From: CAYQUC01 sp964514215
GTDB lineage: Bacteria; Pseudomonadota; Gammaproteobacteria; UBA6429; Thiohalophilaceae
Direction of reading: 5' to 3'
NCBI GenBank assembly: GCA_964514215.1
Contig: CAZEPW010000038.1
Coordinates: 1-36,416 of the forward strand
Length of the DNA stretch: 36,416 nucleotides
The position numbers and the translations under genes are program-made. The stretch's first letter is position 1; every line of letters begins with the position of its first letter. Positions 34,151 to 36,416 of this stretch are shown here, piece after piece. The notes below the pieces were generated by a model. The model did not search any database. It was given only the letters and a program-made list of their open reading frames with translations, and had not been told where the DNA came from.

Positions 34151-34768
34151 ATGAATAGTATTCAATTTTTAGTTAGCACATTAATAATAACATTAACCAT
34201 TAGTAATAGCCTTGCAGGTGAAGTCATCACATCATTTGTCGATGAAGATGATGACCATTACATTATTCGCGTGGATATGCGGATTAATGCCGAAATAGAT
34301 GATGTGTATCGGCATTTAGCCGATTTGAAAAACATTCACAAATTAAACGACACCATCGTTAGCAGCATCGTAAAATACTCCAAAGACAAAAAACACGAAG
34401 TCGAAGTCAGCACCAGTGGCTGTGTCTTGTTTTTTTGCACCGAACAAGTGCAATATCAACGCGTCACCGAGCTTGATAATGGTTATATTATGATCCACCT
34501 TGATCCAACAAAAAGTGATTTTGTATCCGGCCAAATTCTCTGGCAAGTCTTCGCTGAAAACAATCAAACCCGCGTGGTGTTTGCTGCAGATTTTGAGCCA
34601 GATTTTTGGATCCCCCCTTTAATCGGGCCATGGATATTAACCGATATTTTTTTAAAAGAAAGCCAAGAAACCATAAACGAACTTGAAAAACTCGCCCAAG
34701 CCAGCAAACGCGCCCGACTAATAAAATCCAGATTAATAAAACAAGGCAAATTAAGAAGCTTGCGCTAA
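34151..34768 (+). CDS. Secreted SRPBCC (START-like) domain protein
   Basis: A 205-residue protein with a Sec signal peptide (hydrophobic to about residue 20, cleavage near SLAG) and an SRPBCC-like core: RVDMRINAEIDDVYRHLADLKNIHKL is the first strand and helix, and a C-terminal helix covers about 160-195. This fold holds a hydrophobic ligand, and some members modify or carry lipids. A Cys pair CVLFFC lies in the middle and could form a disulfide in the periplasm. It starts 2 bases after the AsmA-family stop, so a shared role in envelope lipid handling is plausible but unproven. Confidence 0.72.
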   Translation: MNSIQFLVSTLIITLTISNSLAGEVITSFVDEDDDHYIIRVDMRINAEIDDVYRHLADLKNIHKLNDTIVSSIVKYSKDKKHEVEVSTSGCVLFFCTEQVQYQRVTELDNGYIMIHLDPTKSDFVSGQILWQVFAENNQTRVVFAADFEPDFWIPPLIGPWILTDIFLKESQETINELEKLAQASKRARLIKSRLIKQGKLRSLR

Positions 34769-34782
34769 TCCACGATAACAAC

Positions 34783-34811
34783 TTCACCTAATAAGCATCT
34801 CACCGTACAAT
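34783..34811 (+). promoter_or_regulatory. Candidate promoter for mutY
   Basis: TTCACC (34783-34788), a 17-base spacer and TACAAT (34806-34811). The predicted start base is near 34818, which is the A of the mutY ATG. No Shine-Dalgarno sequence is visible in front of mutY, so a leaderless transcript is possible. Confidence 0.35.
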
Positions 34812-34817
34812 AGCGTC

Positions 34818-35876
34818 ATGAGTGAAATACAATTTAGTGCTAAAATAATAAACTGGTACAAAAAACACGGTCGTTTCAACCTGCCGTGGCAACAAAACCG
34901 ATCCTTATACCGCGTTTGGGTGTCTGAAATTATGCTACAACAAACCCAAGTCAGTACCGTTATTCCGTATTTTGAAAATTTCATGAACCGCTTTTCAAAC
35001 ATCGAAGCATTAGCGCAAGCCAAGCAAGACGAAGTTTTACATCATTGGACCGGTTTAGGTTATTACGCCCGTGGCCGTAATTTGCATAAAGCCGCGCAGC
35101 TTATCGTTGAACAACATGGTGGTCAGTTTCCAACTAAATTTGAACAAGTACTCGCATTGCCCGGTATTGGTCGCTCAACAGCAGCAGCGATTCTGGCACA
35201 AGCATTAAATCAATCCCACGCCATTCTCGATGGCAATGTTAAACGCGTACTCGCCCGCTATCATGTTATCGAAGGCTGGTATGGCAATAAGGCCGTCAGC
35301 GATACACTCTGGCAATTATCAGAACAGCTCACCCCAAAAACCAATTGTGCAGATTACACCCAAGCCATCATGGATTTGGGCGCGACAGTCTGCACTCGCA
35401 GCAAACCCGACTGTGACATTTGCCCTCTAAACACACACTGCAAAGCCTTTGCACAAGGCAACCCCACAGACTACCCCGGTAAAAAACCCAAAAAAGACTA
35501 CCCGATAAAATCCACCACCATGATGATTTTAGAACAAGACGGTAAAATTTTACTTTACCAGCGCCCACCCGCCGGTATTTGGGGCAGCCTTTGGAGTTTT
35601 CCAGAATGCCCTAGCGATCAAGAGCCGACACACTGGTGCCAACAAAACCTCGGGCTGAGCATCACCACAACACGCACACTGCCCAAAATTCACCACAAGT
35701 TTAGCCATTATCAGCTCGATATCAGCCCACAATTGGCACAAATTCAGCCACAAAACCAATCCAGCATGGTGATGGAAAACCACCCCCATGTCTGGTATAA
35801 CACACGCCAACCGGAAACAATTGGACTACCCGCACCGGTAAAAACACTGATAGAAACGCTTTTTAATACACATTAA
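34818..35876 (+). CDS. mutY: A/G-specific adenine glycosylase MutY
   Basis: Removes adenine mispaired with 8-oxoguanine. The protein (352 residues) has catalytic Glu37 in WVSEIMLQQTQV, the helix-hairpin-helix LPGIGRSTAAAI (114-125), catalytic Asp138 in ILDGNVKRV, and four Cys ligands of the 4Fe-4S cluster at 192, 199, 202 and 208. The C-terminal Nudix-like domain (about 230-350) recognises 8-oxoguanine. It overlaps one base of the longer yggX frame (TAATG), and the preferred yggX start is 17 bases later. Confidence 0.96.
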   Translation: MSEIQFSAKIINWYKKHGRFNLPWQQNRSLYRVWVSEIMLQQTQVSTVIPYFENFMNRFSNIEALAQAKQDEVLHHWTGLGYYARGRNLHKAAQLIVEQHGGQFPTKFEQVLALPGIGRSTAAAILAQALNQSHAILDGNVKRVLARYHVIEGWYGNKAVSDTLWQLSEQLTPKTNCADYTQAIMDLGATVCTRSKPDCDICPLNTHCKAFAQGNPTDYPGKKPKKDYPIKSTTMMILEQDGKILLYQRPPAGIWGSLWSFPECPSDQEPTHWCQQNLGLSITTTRTLPKIHHKFSHYQLDISPQLAQIQPQNQSSMVMENHPHVWYNTRQPETIGLPAPVKTLIETLFNTH

Positions 35877-35893
35877 TGAATTGGAGTAACAGC

Positions 35894-36166
35894 ATGTCAC
35901 GAATGGTCGAGTGCATTTTATTAAAAAAACAAGCCCAAGGCTTAGAACGCAGCCCCTACCCCGGTGAGCTCGGCCAACGAATCTTTGACAATGTTAGCCA
36001 AGAAGCCTGGCAACAATGGCTCGCCCAACAAACCATGCTCATGAACGAAAAACGACTCAGCCCAATGAAGCCCGAAGACCGAAAGTTCCTCGAAGGTGAA
36101 ATGGAAAAATTCTTCTTTGGTGAAGGTTCAGCCAAAGTCGATGGCTATATTGCCCCCACAAATTAA
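35894..36166 (+). CDS. yggX: Probable Fe(2+)-trafficking protein YggX
   Basis: A 90-residue cytoplasmic protein linked to iron-sulfur cluster protection and oxidative stress. The start MSRMVECIL with Cys7, then YPGELGQRIFDNVSQEAW and QQTMLMNEKRLS, match the family exactly. The ATG at 35894 is preferred over 35876 because GGAG lies 9 bases upstream and the family length is about 90. It follows mutY, whose iron-sulfur cluster this protein may help protect, and the pair is linked in many gammaproteobacteria. Confidence 0.95.
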   Translation: MSRMVECILLKKQAQGLERSPYPGELGQRIFDNVSQEAWQQWLAQQTMLMNEKRLSPMKPEDRKFLEGEMEKFFFGEGSAKVDGYIAPTN

Positions 36167-36176
36167 CGCTAAACCC

Positions 36177-36221
36177 TTGACTTGTGAGCGCTTGACCTGT
36201 CTAATACGGCGCTCAGATAAT
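36177..36221 (+). promoter_or_regulatory. Tandem promoter-like hexamers upstream of tRNA-Phe
   Basis: Two sigma-70-like pairs overlap in the yggX-tRNA gap: TTGACT (36177-36182) with TCTAAT (36200-36205), 17 bases apart, and TTGACC (36192-36197) with GATAAT (36216-36221), 18 bases apart. The second has the better -10. The tRNA begins about 90 bases downstream, so a leader would be trimmed off. A short CAAAG/CTTTG stem plus six Ts (36252-36274) lies between and might be a weak yggX terminator. Confidence 0.4.
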
Positions 36222-36314
36222 ATTTATTCTCTGAGATTGTGGTTTTTAGCTCAAAGCCTAACACTTTGTTTTTTATAGTTAATTTAAAACACCACAAACC
36301 ACAAGTGTCAAAAT

Positions 36315-36390
36315 GGCCGGATAGCTCAGTCGGTAGAGCAGTGGACTGAAAATCCTCGTGTGGGTGGTTCGATTCCACCTCCGGCCACCA
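36315..36390 (+). tRNA. tRNA-Phe (GAA)
   Basis: A full 76-base tRNA gene with an encoded CCA end. The acceptor stem GGCCGGA pairs with TCCGGCC. The D arm is GCTC-AGTCGGTA-GAGC, the anticodon loop CTGAAAA carries the GAA anticodon at 36348-36350, and the T arm is GGTGG-TTCGATT-CCACC. In the anticodon stem, position 28 (T, 36342) faces position 42 (T, 36356), so one of five pairs is a U-U mismatch; the other four pair normally. The 26 bases after it to the window end show only an A/T-rich stretch. Confidence 0.95.
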
Positions 36391-36416
36391 TTTAACTTCT
36401 TGTTTTTAAAAAACTT

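Noticed and set aside
36169..36378. Minus-strand ORF of 69 codons over the tRNA-Phe gene
   Set aside because: It is antisense to the tRNA, a common spurious frame at such loci, and has no domain or ribosome-binding site.

Overview
The window is a gene-dense, AT-rich stretch of a chromosome from a gammaproteobacterium. The evidence is the gammaproteobacterial gene order yicC-gmk-rpoZ-spoT-ridA-recG and ubiC-ubiA, the pairs rdgB/hemW and thiS-thiG-trmB, asmA/mutY/yggX next to a tRNA-Phe, and an MSHA-type pilus assembly cluster. Ubiquinone synthesis (ubiC, ubiA) fits a respiring Gram-negative cell. I cannot name the genus from the sequence alone. No insertion sequence, phage, integrase or CRISPR array is visible.

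Layout. 1-7905 (minus strand): an orphan outer-membrane beta-barrel gene, then a type IV pilus/MSHA assembly block read mshI, mshI2, mshJ, mshK, mshL, mshM, mshN. The motor ATPase (mshE), platform protein (mshG) and pilins do not follow mshN here. 7963-19028 (minus): a housekeeping block transcribed yicC, gmk, rpoZ, spoT, ridA, a possible tiny membrane-protein ORF, recG, ubiC, ubiA, and a large MscS-type channel. 19222-24845 (plus): a Ser/Thr kinase and PP2C phosphatase pair, rph, rdgB, then a periplasmic trypsin-like protease overlapping a membrane-bound FHA protein. 24867-27621 (plus): hemW, a CPXCG zinc-ribbon-like protein, a cupin and a ROK sugar kinase. 27737-29588 (minus): thiS, thiG, trmB. 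29797-36390 (plus): a long-chain acyl-CoA synthetase with a good Rho-independent terminator, an AsmA-family protein, a secreted SRPBCC protein, mutY, yggX and tRNA-Phe.

How the parts fit. RecG, MutY and RdgB protect the genome. SpoT and omega act in the stringent response. UbiC and UbiA carry out consecutive steps of ubiquinone synthesis and share a tight operon with recG. The most unusual part is 19222-24845. It holds a phospho-Ser/Thr writer (kinase), eraser (PP2C) and reader (FHA), plus a secreted protease translationally coupled to the reader, placed around rph-rdgB and with no type VI secretion gene in sight. I propose this as a possible inside-to-outside signalling module; that is an inference from domain content and gene order only. 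Other points worth attention are an omega subunit about twice the usual length with an acidic tail, a 31-codon membrane ORF in the ridA-recG gap, a REP-like palindrome before asmA, and a 14-bp perfect palindrome before the kinase.
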